From: Prorocentrum cordatum
Lineage: Eukaryota > Sar > Dinophyceae > Prorocentrales > Prorocentraceae
Assembly: GCA_963575745.1 (NCBI GenBank)
Contig: CAUYUJ010014267.1
Location: 173,426 to 237,425 of the forward strand
Reading direction: 5' to 3'
DNA: 64,000 bases
The notes beneath the pieces are model-generated. The model was not told the DNA's origin and searched no databases. It worked only from the letters and a program-made list of their open reading frames with translations. This document shows, in pieces, positions 9,265 to 21,320 of the stretch. The stretch's first letter is position 1. Each line of letters starts with the position of its first letter. Position numbers and translations under genes: made by a program.

Positions 9265-11110
9265 AGCCAGAACGCAGGTGAAGGGCAATCTCTTCAGCTT
9301 CTCCATGCCTTGGGACGACATCGAGATATGTTGTCGCGAAGCTTCTCAGCACGCCGAAGAGATCCACGGGGACCGGCTGAAGTTGCTTCAGGATGCTCTC
9401 GGAGTGCCACATTCGGAGGAAACGTTGGCGATGCTGGTGAACGTGCGCATCAAAGGGGGCAGCAAAAACTTGGCGCAGCACCTGAAAGGGCTGACGTTGC
9501 GCATCCCCGCAATGCGCAAATTGATGGAGCTCATGCGCGACAGCGGCTATCCAGGGTATGGCAACAACGGCCTGAACTCATTCGACAGAGTGGCAACCCG
9601 CCTCCACGAAAGATATTCCCAGAAGTACGCAGAGAAATACGGGGAGGCGAAGTTCATCCCGCAGGCAGTGCAGGATGCGGTGCAACAGGTAGAAAGGGCT
9701 GCAGATTCCCTCGTTCAAAACAAACTGGCCACGCCTCCAGAGCCGGCAAGACGGGTGCAGGATTTCGTCTCAGCGTTGAGTCCGTCATATATCGTCGCTG
9801 AGCGGAGCACCAGAGCACAGTCGAACATCTCGGAGAATTACAAGTCCGTTTTTGCCAGGTTCGGCGATATCAACATCCAGAGTGGGACGGACCTGACGAA
9901 TCAGCATACCGCCTGGTGCCTGGGCATGGCGTTTCCGTTCACGCTGCCGCGTGCTGTTGGCGGTTACGACGTCCCGCACCAACCTCGCTGGCGTCGACCA
10001 GATACGAAAGATCTTCCAACTCCACGTGGGCTTCTGCACAGGTGGCTCGAGCCGTCAGTGGGCGTAGCCCAGCGGAAGCTACCGAACGCGCATTTTGCAA
10101 TGGGGCCAGCGACCACAGTGAGGTTGTTCGATCTCACGCGCGGCTTGCCGCAGCGGATAGAAGGCCAAGTCCGACGCACTTGGGGTTTGCGCCGGCCTTG
10201 TGGAATCCATATTTTCGTGAACGCGTCAATCTCGGAGCAAGCCTGCGCATCAAGAGAGGGGAACGTTTGCAAGGCCAAAGCGCAGTGAGCGTGGAGACTG
10301 ACGCTGCCATTGCCGCTGCCGATTTACTCCAGAAGCTCGAGAAGGGTTACTACACGTTACCCGATGGCAGACGCCGAAAGATCAGCAATGATGCCAGTAA
10401 ACTGATTTTCGCAGTCGGCCTCGGCAACCTGCAGCGGCGACTCTTAGCTGATTTCCGCTTTCGATGCCGGGCCATTCCAGGCACGCAGGAGATTCGGACG
10501 AAGATTGGGCACCTGGGGATCTGGGCTTGCGTTAACTCCGGAAATGGCATATTCTGTATTATTTCCCCAGGAGAGCGGCACAATTATCTAGCGCTCAGGC
10601 TCAGCAGGTACCGCCGATCCCTTCGTTGCAAGCGAGAGCAGGAGACAGCAGTGGGCAAGAAGCGATTCGCCGAGCCTGGAGCCGTCGCCAGAGGACGAGT
10701 TTGAGGTCCACATTCCTGGATATGACACGCGTCGCTTGTTCCTCGCAGAGGACCCCTTGGCCGCCTCCAACGCATTCTTCGTGCAGATCCGCGCGGTCTT
10801 GGCGACGATGCTTGGAGTGCGCATGCGCCCTCGCTGTCCGCAATGCTCTGAGTCTGGATCGCCGTGCCAGGACGCCCTCGGCAGCAACGCTGAAGCCATG
10901 GGAGGCATTGCCGGGCGCGTGGACGCTTTGTTCGGCGCCGTGGAGGCTCAGAAAACGACGGGGGGGCTGCATTATCATTTTTTCATGTTCGTTCAGCGCC
11001 TGCACCAGTTCGCCACGCTGAAGGAGATCGCGCAGAAAATCGAGGAAGGTCTCGTGAATGCGACGGAGCTGAAGCATTTCCTCGGGCAAATCTGTTGTGA
11101 AAGATACCCC
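9215..11110 (+). other. Helitron N-terminal and HUH Rep domain
   Basis: The segment holds AWCLGMAFPFTLPRAVGGYD (about 9910-9970), the family block before the Rep domain. FAPALWNPYFRERVNLG follows near 10190, then IPGTQEIRTKIGHLGIWACV and GERHNYLALRLSRYRR. DPLAASNAFF, GVRMRPRCPQC and GGIAGRVDALFGAVEAQ lead to LHYHFFMFVQ, where the His-x-His of the HUH metal site is at 10970-10978. HUH proteins nick one DNA strand and join to it through tyrosine. I cannot place the catalytic Tyr with certainty. Frame changes at 10.18 and 10.61 kb. Confidence 0.75.
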
Positions 11111-13329
11111 GACGTGGACCAATTTGCTAGAGAGAGAACTTCGCTGGAGCAGAACTTCCCGACATACTCGGAGTCGTCCGAATGCTCTGGATCGTCAGCG
11201 TGGGGGGAGTTGAAATTGGGCCGATTGCCTCGGTTCGTAAATGATGACGCAAGAGCTGGTCTGCGCTCGTCCGCGCAGGGGGCTCCAGGGGATGCTCAGA
11301 AGCTCGGCCTGAACTGCGACGACGCCTCTTTCAAGGAGAAGTTCAACGGCGCGCTACAGTATTTCATGTGTCGGTGCCAGCACCACATTCATCGACTGGT
11401 GATGGATTCGAAGACCAAGCAGGAGAAGCGTTTGGTGCCCAACGCCTGCGCCTCCAAGAAGAACAAGAGAGAGTGCAAGCACGAGGCGCCGTGGACCAAC
11501 AGAGTGTCTCCCGAGTGGATGACGGCGCCGCTGCTGGTTTGCAAGGGCATCGCCAAGAAGTTCACTTTGCGCACAAGCGGAGTCCGAAATTGGCTGGGGC
11601 AAACTCTCGGACTGCGCAATGAAAAGTGGCTGAACGGGTGCATGCCGGGCCTGTGCGTCGCTTTTGCAGGAAGCAACAGTGACGTGAAACCGAATGACCG
11701 ACTGCCGATCATCGAGCAAACGCATGAGACTTGCTGCAGGAAGAAACGCTGCATCATGAAGAAGCAGAGTCTGGGGCGAGCCACTCGAGCAACTCAGCGC
11801 ACGCAGGTAGTTACGAATGGATATTTCGGGGGATACATTGGCAAGCGACAGCCCGCGGGCACGTTGGAGACCAAGAAATGCGTAGACAAGCTGTTTACCT
11901 TGAGGGCGAAGATACAGGGCAGGGGCAAAGCGGCGCAGCTCAGAGCAAACAGCGGGAGACTGATAACGGAACTCGAGATGAACAGCACGTACCGAGGCGC
12001 CGTGGAAGTGTGCAACCTGCGCTGTAATCAGGACCAGAGCGACCTTCTGAAGGCAGAGTGCATCCGAACCTTCAACGAGCATACGATTGATGGGCGGGCG
12101 TGGATGAACAGGTTGGAAACATCGCAGACTGCGTCGCAGATGAAGGACAGCAGCGTGACGACGTACGTGCCGCCGGCTCGCAAACCTCACCTGAGGACAG
12201 ACCGATCCAGAGTGAACGAGTTGGACGCCTACGGGTATCGCCCTCTGCAGCACCCTTGGAAGTTGTTGTCGGCGTACGAGTTCTTGCGGCAGTGGAGGTG
12301 CGAACCACTACTGGTTCCGACACACTACTTGAACCGCAACCTGCCACCGCGAACTGCGTGGACACAAGGAGGTCAACAATCAATCAGGAGCAAACAGTAC
12401 AAGGCTGGAGAGGTCGCCGCGAAGCCTGGAGAGCATTACATCGTAGTGACACCCGAGACCGACGAGTATTTCGTGTTCCCGCATGACGCAGGCGTCTTCT
12501 GCCACTCCTGGGTTCTGGTCAGGAAGGCGAGGCCGGACGCGGTTGTCATCGAAGGCTTGCCGATGCCCAGCGTACACAAGAGTTCTACGTACAACGCTCA
12601 GTATTGCAGTCTATTGTTCCGCCCTTGGACGCTCTATGGAGGAGACGTGTGTGCGCCTCACCTGAGTATGTTGGGGATGGAGTCTGCGGTACTGCGGCGT
12701 TGGCAGGAGGCCCAACATCAGTCGCCCCAGGTTCGAGCTTCGTGTAGACTGACCAAAAAGACAACCTCAACAGGGACGCCATCGACGTTGGACAGCGTAT
12801 CCTGGAAGACCGCCTGGGACGAGCACGCGCGCGGGAACGTGGTCAGCCAGGCAGCGGCGAAACTCATCCAGAGTTTCCTGCTGAATACGATGGCGTCGTC
12901 TGGCAAGGCGGCAGATGATCAGAGCGAGGCAGATGCGTCGGAGGAAGAGCAAGATATGCCTCCGCTGAGCCTCCCTGGTGGAAAGTTTCAACAACTGCTC
13001 CAATCGGATAAAGAAGAGGACAGCCTCGGCGAGAAGTGGACCGCCTCGGCGAAAACGAAAGTGAAAGCTTCGGAGAACAGCCGAGTGAAGAAAAGTGCCC
13101 GACTGCACGAGTATGAACAAAGCCACCGCGTCGGAGAGCGAGCGTGGAAGACGGAACCCTCTGGCGTCGAGGCTGGAGACCGTGCATGTCCGGAACATAT
13201 CTTCGAGCATGCGTACCAGGACCACCTCGCAGCTCTATCCGCAAGTGGCACGAGCCAGAAGGCACACGATGCTCCCTTCGACGAGAAGCGAGATGCTGCT
13301 GCTTCGTTCAACCCTGCAGGGAATGGCTT

Positions 13330-13753
13330 CACCAGCATCGACAAAGCGTTTGCTTCCATATTGGCGAGCTCGAAGATCCCGAACGCAAAACAGCTCCAGT
13401 TTCTCGAGCACTTTCTTCGACGTTTGAAGACTGAGTGGCTGGAGAAGCAGCAGGGCAACGTGAACCATAATTCCGAGGAGCCTCTGCTGGACGTAGTGCA
13501 CGGATTTCCGGGCACCGGAAAAAGTGCCGTCATTGGCTGGATGCGGTACTTAATGGAGGAAGGTCTCGGTCGGGAGCACGGCGTTCAGTTCGTGTGCTTG
13601 GCGTTTCAAAATGGCATGGCGGCGCAGATCAACGGCCACACGGTGCACCACTGGAGCGGCATCCCGGCGCGGAACGACGACGGGAATGCCACGGGCGACA
13701 GGCACAAGCAGTCCATGAAGTGCGGGGCCCTGCGCGTGATCATCATCGACGAG
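13330..13753 (+). other. PIF1-like helicase, motifs I and II (5' exon)
   Basis: Walker A is GFPGTGKS at 13502-13525, preceded by VVH, with QLQFLEHFLRRL as the typical PIF1 lead-in. Motif Ia is CLAFQNGMAAQINGHTVHHW. Walker B starts as IIIDE at 13739-13753, where the exon ends. It is part of the reading frame 10736-13798. The last 15 codons of that frame (after 13753) are intron. Confidence 0.85.
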
Positions 13754-14165
13754 GTCCCGAGGGCACCGAACGAGTCACTCCATGGAGTACATCGTTGAGT
13801 GCCCTCGACGTGGTGTGAGTCGTTCGGGGTCCTCGTGTGTGGATTGTTGGGGCTCTTCCTCTTGGTGTGAGTCTTCCGGGCCCTTCGTCCTGATGTGAGG
13901 CCTTCGAGCTCCTCCTGGTGCGAGTCGCGTTGGAGTTCGTGGTCGTGTGAGTTGTTCGGGCCCCTCGTAGTGGTGTGAGTCGTTCGGGCTGCACGTGGTG
14001 TGAGTCGTTCGGGCTCTTCGTCACCTCCAACGGCGGCATCTGGGCAAATTCTGATAATTCTCTAGTGTGCCCCGGGCGTCTCCATGTTTGCAAGACCTGT
14101 GGAGGCAATGAGCATAGCTCAGCGCAGACAGAAAAAGAGATATGTTCTGTATGCAACATTTCCAG
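13754..14165 (+). other. 412-nt GT-AG intron inside Walker B
   Basis: The donor context is GACGAG|GTCCCG and the acceptor is TTTCCAG|GTGAGC, with AGGT repeated at both edges as in many dinoflagellate introns. Removing it joins IIIDE to VSMMSAELLG and restores the helicase motif in phase. The body is mainly the GTGTGAGTCGTTCGGGC minisatellite (13805-14025). Confidence 0.85.
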
Positions 14166-15485
14166 GTGAGCATGATGTCCGCGGAGCTGCTGGGCACCCT
14201 GGAACGAGCGGTCAGCGCCGCTGTCCGTGCGAGGGGCACGTGCAAGAAGAGGGCGGGGGAATTGCATCGCGCCTTCGGGGGAGTGAACGTGGTCATGTGC
14301 GCTGATTTTTGGCAGTTGCACCCCGTGACGGGCACCTTCCTGGCATCACCCTCTGGGCGTGCCCGCAGGGTGCGCGCACCGCGCGTTGGAGCTGTTCTGG
14401 CAAGACGGCGTCGACAGCGTGCGATCTTTCTGGCAGTTGACCGAATTGATGAGGTGTGACGATGCATGGTACAACTCGTTCCTGGGCCAGAGCAGAGTAG
14501 GAAATCTCAGCATGGAGGACTACAGCTACTTCCACGGGCTCCCGACGTTGACGTCCCCGAGCGCGGGCAAGTGCGTTTGCAACGACGACGTGGTGGACGA
14601 CCCAGTACTGGGCCCGTATCGCAAGACTTTGGGGGAACGCTTCTCAGGAGGGTGCGCCGACATGGCGGCGCTTCTGAACTCGCCAGAGGGCGAGTGCGAA
14701 GAGTGCCGTGCGGAGCGAGGCAAGAGACACAGGGTTCTGACCGACGCTGACTCGCTGGCGCCAGAGCTTCGCATGAACCCATTCAGCGGCGCACCTGCTC
14801 TGTACACCTTCAACGTGCCCAGGTACTTCGCGACGAACCTGCGCGCGAGGGAGTTTGCCAAGCAGAAGAACGTCCAGCTCTCGTGGTGCTACGCTCGAGA
14901 TGCGCCGCTGCATCCAGGAGATCGCGATTTGCCGAAGGAGAAATTGGACGAGAAATTGTTCTCCTGGCTGAAGAGGCACGACCAGGAGACGGGCAACATT
15001 CCGAGCATCTACCCATTGGCCAAAGGCATGCCCATTCGGTTGACGGACAACGTCGATCGAAGCAGACGACTCTACAGACACCGAAAGAGAGTGATTCACG
15101 GATGGACTCTGGCGCCTGATTGCAGTCCCCAGGAGATCGATGGCGAGTTCATATTGGATAGGTTGCCCATGGTGATCTACATCCATTTCCCGGAAGCACA
15201 GTGGACAATAGGGAAGCTGCCGACGGGCGTATACCCGTTGAAGCGAAGATCCAGGACCTGGAAAGTCAACAAGCACACGGGCATCGAAGCTCGACGCACG
15301 GGCCTCTGGATTCTCCCCGACTTCGCGTCCACCGCTCACATGATCCAGGGGGCGACGTTGGAAGCGGCATTCGCGGACCTGCAGCATTGGTCCAGCAGGG
15401 CGTCCATGACAGCTCAGATTGCTGCCTACGTATGCTTGTCCAGAGTGAAGCGATTGCCAAACATCTGCGTCATGCAGCCGTTCTC
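14166..15485 (+). other. PIF1-like helicase, motifs III to VI (3' exon)
   Basis: VSMMSAELLGTLE completes Walker B. Motif III is CADFWQLHPVTGTFLA (about 14297-14344). After a one-base frame change near 14350 come LFWQDGVDSVRSFWQLTELMR and, much later, LPDFASTAHMIQGATLEAAFADL and AYVCLSRVKRLPNI, the PIF1 motifs V and VI (about 15317-15460). Apart from the frame change all ATPase motifs are present, so decay is recent. Confidence 0.8.
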
Positions 15486-15599
15486 CACTTTTCTGTTCGG
15501 CCTCGGCAACCCAGTGGGGCCCGAGCGACTGATGCGGAAGCTGTCTGGCCAGATCACAGCAGACGAGGCGACCCATGAATGGAGTACGCTTGATGAGGA

Positions 15600-16681
15600 G
15601 GCCGCTGAGTGTGAGAAGATGGACCCCATGGCGAGGCAGCACCTGTGCGCCTGCTGCTACCTCAAAGGGAAGCAGGAGTACATGCTCGACGCTCGCGACT
15701 TCGGCATGAAAGCAGCCGCCGACTTCTACGAGAAGTACGCGTCGCAAGGGAGGTGGACGAGATGCATGGACTGCGCGCGCGAGAGCTGCCCAATGCCTTG
15801 TCCGTCTGCGCGGGCGGCCGAGGCTTCCCAAGGGGTGGCCGATGGCAACGCTCCAAGGAGAATCCCGCCAGATCATTCAATATGCAAGCGGCGTGTGGAA
15901 CGTGATGACTGGAAGAAGAGCCTGACCCCGCAGAGCCACGGGTGTGCTGCTTGCAAAGATGTTTCTGACGAAGGCGTGTGGGGCCCGAATATTATGAAAC
16001 ATCATCGGTGTGCCGATAGAGACCTCGTGTGCCCCGGCTGCGCAGGCAGAGAAAGGGTTCGCGCCCGGCAACATCGAGGAGCACCAGTGCGAAGATTGCA
16101 TGGAGCACTTGGGCAGCCTCGCGTTCGACAAGCACGTCTTGTACAACGCGAAGAGGCAAGAGAAGTCCCGTTTGGTGTGTCTGGACTGTCAGACGAAGCT
16201 GCGGTGTGGAAAATGTGCAACGGCGTATGAACTGAAGTACTGGCCGAAGTCTGAACGCAAGAATCACGCGTCTTCACGGGGCACAACTTTGGTCTGCAAA
16301 GCATGCCGTGCGCTAGGATTCGACCCGACGGATCTGGAGACGTACATGTGCCAGAGGTGCACTTGCAGGTTCGGCGCCCGTAAGTTCAACCAAACGCTAC
16401 TGGAGAACCACATGCATCACAATCGCATGAAGCTACAGTGCAAGGAGTGCGTCGCTGACGTCGAAGAAAGAGTGCGCCACCTGCGCAAAGCACTGCAGAA
16501 GAGCCAGCGAAAGTGCAAGTGCCATTGCCGCATTCACCAGGCCAAATGCCCGCTGACCCCCGTCTTTTTCGGAGAGAAGCGCTGGCCGGGCAGCGACGGA
16601 GCGATATCCGCCGACGACCGCAAGTTCTTGGACGAATTGCAACCGATGCCAGAATGGTGGAGCAAAGCCTGGGGACGATGA
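15600..16681 (+). other. C-terminal zinc-ribbon (Stc1-like) region
   Basis: Several CxxC pairs occur in order: CACCYLKGKQEYM, CMDCARESC, CAACKDV, CPGC, then CEDC, CLDC, CGKC, CKAC, CQRC and CKEC. The spacing around LVCKACRALGFDPTDLETYMC to LQCKEC recalls the Stc1 domain known from dinoflagellate element proteins. The frame changes near 16,050. The stop at 16,679-16,681 follows MPEWWSKAWGR. Assignment to Stc1 is from memory of the pattern. Confidence 0.5.
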
Positions 16682-16927
16682 GGTACGGCGCGGAGCTCGT
16701 CGTCTCAGTCGTACTTCTGGCGACACTACCTCTGGGTATAGTGAGGCTGGGAACAGGATGTTGCCTCAATGGGTTCGGGGGTTCTTGTATACATGGCGAC
16801 GGCTTCGGTATCTATCCAATGGTGGATGTGCGTGGCTCATTTTCAGTGGCGCTTCAGGTGGGCTGTACTAGAGGACGCAGCTTGCTAGTGGGACTTGTAC
16901 TCCACTCGGCTGAACCCCGTACTCTGA
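16682..16927 (+). other. Helitron-like gene 3' flank, no gene
   Basis: Contains CTCTGGGTATAGTGAGGCTGG and GGATGTTGCCTCAA, which match the sequence after the stop in the two repeat units that follow and in the 4.5-kb copy. Probably the 3' untranslated region. Confidence 0.6.
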
Positions 16928-17575
16928 TTCTCTGGTGCTGATTAGTGTACTCCGTGATGGTGATGATTACCCTGTTCTTGTGGGAGTGCGGGTTTCTGTA
17001 CTCAGTGATGGTTCATTGGTGAGATGACGTTTGGATACATTGCGCAATCTGTCATGAGTGGTGCTTCTGTGGAGTCCAGGCAGTTGCATGAATGGGCGTG
17101 GGCGTTCATTGGGTTCAGTGGATTTGTTTGGCGCCCTCCTCTTTTTGAGAGTCGTTCGAGCTTTCCGTCCTGGTATGAAGCGTTCGGGCCCCTCCTCGTT
17201 CTCGGAGTCGTTCGGCGAGACGCCTAGGCAAGAGAGCCACGCGTATCTGGACGCCCGCATGACTTTGTTGGAGGAACACGTACGGCATTGGGCTCCGATG
17301 GTGTATGCTCTGTATTGCACGACTGTCGAGTGCACTTCGTACCACTATGACTCTGGGTAGAGCGAGTCGGGACACGGGATGTTGCCTCAACTCAGCTTCT
17401 GTTCGTGGGTTCTCTGGTGCTGGTTTCTGTATTCTGTAATGGTGCTGATTATTCTGCTCAAGTGATGGTGCTGGTTACTGTACTCGCCGCTATTGCCTCT
17501 TATTCTTGGTGATTGCTGGGTTCCTCCGGGTGTCCAGCACTGGGATGAGATGGTGTATAGTCTCTCGTGCTTTGG
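16928..17575 (+). repeat. 648-bp tandem duplication, unit 1
   Basis: Direct repeat with unit 2 at an offset of exactly 648 bp (GAGATGACGTTTGGATACAT at 17021 and 17669). The unit holds a short coding relic and the shared 3' flank. Identity by eye is above 90 percent. Confidence 0.9.
17231..17360 (+). pseudogene. C-terminal fragment of the 3759-type protein, copy A
   Basis: Encodes ESHAYLDARMTLLEEHV, then RHWAPMVYALYC and a terminal HYDSG before a stop. This is the end of the 246-aa protein at 3759-4499. The upstream part of that protein is absent; minisatellite-like sequence (SFSESFGETPRQ) takes its place. A fragment only. Confidence 0.7.
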
Positions 17576-18222
17576 TTCTCTGGTGTTGATTAGTGTACTC
17601 CGTGATGGTGCTGGTTACCCTGTTCTGGTGGGAGTGCGGGTTTCTGTACTCAGTGATGGTTCATTGGTGAGATGACGTTTGGATACATTGCGCCATCTGC
17701 CATGAGTGGTGCTTCTGTGGAGCTCAGGCAGTTGCATGAATGGGTGTGGGCGTTCATTGGGTTCAGTGGATTTGTTCGGTGCCCTCCTCTTTTTCAGAGT
17801 CGTTCGAGCTTCCCTTCCTGGTATGAAGCGTGCGGGCCCCTCCTCGCTCTCGGAGTCGATCGGCGAGACGCCTAGGCAAGAGAGCCACGCGTTTGAGGAC
17901 GCCCGTATGACTTTGTTGGAGGAACACGTACGGCATTGGGCTCCGATGGTGTATGCTCTGTATTGCACGACTGTCGAGTGCACTTCTTACCACTATGACT
18001 CTGGGGAGAGCGAGTGGGGAGACGGGATGTTGCCTCAATTGAGTTTCTGTTCGTGGGTTCGCTGATACTGGTTTCTGTATTCTGTACTGGTGCTTGTTAT
18101 TATGCTCAGGTGAGGGTGCTGGTTAGTGTACTCGCCGCTATTGCCTCTTATTCTTGGTGATTGCGGGGTTCCTTCGGGTGTCCGGCAGTGGGCTGAGATG
18201 GTGTATAGTCTCTCGTCCAGTA
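17576..18222 (+). repeat. 648-bp tandem duplication, unit 2
   Basis: Second copy of the 648-bp unit, from CTCTGGTGTTGATTAGTG to the sequence before GTCCAGTACTGGG. It differs from unit 1 by scattered substitutions only. Confidence 0.9.
17879..18065 (+). pseudogene. C-terminal fragment of the 3759-type protein, copy B
   Basis: Same peptide as copy A (ESHAFEDARMTLLEEHV and so on), but the stop after HYDSG is mutated from TAG to GAG. The frame runs on for 20 residues to 18,065. Confidence 0.65.
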
Positions 18223-18416
18223 CTGGGAGTACCTTGTGATACACCGCTGCATCAGTAATGGGTGGTATCGCTACTTTGCCACACTGGGATATCAGGCAGT
18301 TTTAGCCGTGGGCGTGGCCGCTACCACGGTGCAGTGGATTCGTTCGGTGCTCTCCTCCTGGTGTGAGTAGTTCGGGTCCCCCCTCCTGGTCAGAGTCGTT
18401 CGGGCCCCTCCTCGAT

Positions 18417-18454
18417 GTGTGAGTCGTTCGGCGAGGGGCCCGAACGACTCACAC
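18417..18454. repeat. Minisatellite inversion hairpin, copy 2
   Basis: Perfect 14-bp arms, GTGTGAGTCGTTCG (18417-18430) and CGAACGACTCACAC (18441-18454), around the loop GCGAGGGGCC. The arms are the core of the dispersed minisatellite. The sequence after it is in the opposite orientation. Same structure as at 4909-4940. Confidence 0.85.
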
Positions 18455-18639
18455 AAGGAAGGGCCCGAACGACTCACACCAGGGCGAGGGGCCCCAACGA
18501 CGCACACCACCTGCATTCTGGTCCAGGACGTCGCCGTCGTGTGAGTCGACAGAGTCGGTTACGTGTAGGACTCGAGGACGACCGCCTTCTGTCTTGCCTC
18601 CCATCGCCTTCTCTCCCTCGTCCTCTTCCTCCTCTTCGG

Positions 18640-19085
<446 letters not shown>

Positions 19086-19189
19086 AATTCCCTAACAGCG
19101 TAGACTGATAGGTTTCTAGTTGACTCAAAAGAGCTCACAGATCACTCCACAGGGGGGTCCGGGCAGGCGTTGGGAGTTGCCGGCCGGCA

Positions 19190-19645
19190 GGGTGCCGGGC
19201 CTGTGCCGGGCTCGTTTTTCACCAACAGTCACACACTTCGTGCTCGTCGACCTCTCAGAACCCCATTCCCAGGCCACATTCTGAATAACCGGATGCAACA
19301 GTCACACACTTGGTGCTCCTTGACCTCCCAGAACGCCATTCCCGGGCCACATTTTGGATGCCCGGAGCCAACTGTAGGCCACTTCGTGGCTCTTCAAGTT
19401 CCCAGAACTCCATTCCCGGGCACATTTTGAATGCCCGGAGCCAACTGTAGGCCACTTCGTGTTCTTCTAGTTCCCAGAACTCCATTCCCGCCCCACATAA
19501 TTTTGGATGCCCGGAGCCAACTGTAGGCCACTTTGTGTTCTTCGACTTCCCAGGTTTTATTCCCGAGCGTTTGGATGCCCGGGCCAACTGTTAGGCCCTT
19601 CGTGCTCTTCGAGTTCCCAGAATTCCATTCCCGGGCCACATTTTG
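19190..19645. repeat. About 68-bp tandem repeat
   Basis: Six to seven degenerate units containing CCCAGAACTCCATTCCCGGG, CACATTTTGAATGCCCGGAG and CCAACTGTAGGCCACTTCGT. No coding signal. Confidence 0.85.
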
Positions 19646-19649
19646 AATG

Positions 19650-21320
19650 CTGGTGTGGCAGGCTGAGGCTGAGGCAGGCTGAGGCTGAGGCAGGCTGAGG
19701 CTTGAGGCCGAGCGGGAGGCAGTCTGCGCTGAGCGGGAGGCAGTCTGAGGCTGAGGCTGAAGCCGGCTGAGGTTGGATGGCAAGCAGGCTGAGGCTGAGG
19801 CTGATGCAGGCTGAGGCTGAGGCAGGCTGAGGCTGAGGCCGAGGCTGAAGGCAGACTGAGGCTGAGGCTGAAGCAGGCTGAGGCTGAGGCTGTGGCAGGC
19901 TGAGGCTGAGGCTGAGGCAGGCTGATGCTGAGGCAGGCTGAGGCTGAGGCTGAGGCTGATGCAGGCTGAGGCTGAGGCAGGCTGAGGCTGAGGCCGAGGC
20001 CGACGGCAGACTGAGGCTGAGGCTGAAGCAGGCTGAGGCTGTGGCAGAGGCAGGCTGAGGCTGAGGCTGAGGCAGGCTGATGCTGAGGCAGGCTGAGGCT
20101 GAGGCTGAGGCTGAGGCTGAGGCTGAGGCTGAGGCTGAGGCTGATGCAGGCTGAGGCTGAGGCAGGTTGAGGCGGAGGCCGAGGCTGAAGGCAGGCTGAG
20201 GCTGAGGCTGAAGCAGGCTGAGGCTGAGGCTGAGGCAGGCTGAGGCTGAGGCTGAGGCAGGCTGATGCTGAGGCAGGCTGAGGCTGAGGCTGAGGCTCAT
20301 GCAGGCTGAGGCTGAGGCAGGCGGAGGCTGAGGTCGAGGCTGAAGGGCCAGATGTGAGTGGAGGCTGAAGCCGGCTGAGGCTTGGAGGCCCAAGGCAGGC
20401 TGCGGCTGATGTGCTGGGCGTGAGGGCTGAAGGCAGGCTTGAGGCTGAGCTGGCGAACTGAGGCTGAGGCAGGTCTCGAGCTGAGAGGCGGGGGGCGCCG
20501 AGCGAGGTTGAGAGGAAGGACTAGAGGATGAGGCTTTTGAAGAGGCGGAGGTGAGGCTGAGGGCAGGCTGAGGCTGAGGCTGATGAAGGCTGAGCTGAGG
20601 CAGGCGGAGGCTGAGGCTGAGGTGATGCAGGCCCTGATGGCTGCGGCAGGGCCTAGGCTGAGTCGGATTAAGGCTGAAGCAGACTGAGGCTGAGGCTTGA
20701 AGCGGCCTGAGGTGAGGATGTGAGGCAGACGCTGAGGCAGGCTGATGCTGAGGCAGGGTGAGGCTGAGGCTGTGGCTGATGCAGGCTGAGGCTGAGGCAG
20801 GCTGAGGCTGAGGCCGAGGCTGAAGGCAGGCTGAGGCTGAGGCTGAAGCAGGCTGAGGCTGAGGCTGAGGCAGGCTGAGGTAGGCTGAGGCAGGCTGATG
20901 CTGAGGCAGGCTGAGGCTGTTGGCTGATTGATGCTGTGGTGATGCTGAGCAGGCTGAGCGGGGGCTGAGGCAGGCTGAGGCTGAGGCTGAGGCAGGCTGA
21001 TGCTGAGGCAGGCTGAGGCTGAGGCTGAGGCTGACAGGCTGAGGCTGAGGCTGAGGCCGAGGCTGAAGGCAGACTGAGGCTGAGGCTGAAGCAGGCTGAG
21101 GCTGAGGCTGAGGCAGGCTGAGGCTGAGGCTGAGGCAGGCTGATGCTGAGGCAGGCTGAGGCTGAGGCTGAGGCTGATGCAGGCTGAGGCTGAGGCAGGC
21201 GGAGGCTGAGGCCGAGGCTGGAGGCAGACTGATGCTGAGGCTGAAGCAGGCTGAGGCTGAGGCTGAGGCAGGCTGAGGCTGAGGCAGGCTGAGGCTGAGG
21301 CTGAGGCTGAGGCTGTGTGA
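19650..21320. repeat. GAGGCT satellite
   Basis: About 1.7 kb of (GAGGCT)n with regularly placed GCAGGCT and CTGATGCAG variants, giving a higher-order period of roughly 25-35 bp. Minus-strand frames read as repeated SLSLPQPQPASAS and are not genes. Confidence 0.95.

Larger units (their letters stand above)
6942..16681 (+). pseudogene. Helitron-like transposon gene (OTU, Rep/HUH, PIF1 helicase, Zn ribbon), frame-broken
   Basis: A 9.7-kb coding region whose pieces continue one another through frames in this order: 6942-7634; 7645-9264; about 9215-10184; about 10183-10610; about 10610-13753; an intron; 14166 to about 14350; about 14350-16050; about 16050-16681. The joins at 7.63, 9.22, 10.18, 10.61, 14.35 and 16.05 kb look like single-base frame changes because the sense continues with no gap. 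That means a decayed copy or uncorrected read errors. Domain order matches OTU-bearing eukaryotic Helitrons: protease, Helitron N-terminal/HUH replication initiator, PIF1-like helicase. A Cys-rich tail is added. The upstream flank carries a spliced-leader relic. The rolling-circle ends (5' TC, 3' hairpin plus CTRR) were not located. The product would have been nuclear and worked on its own element DNA. Confidence 0.85.
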
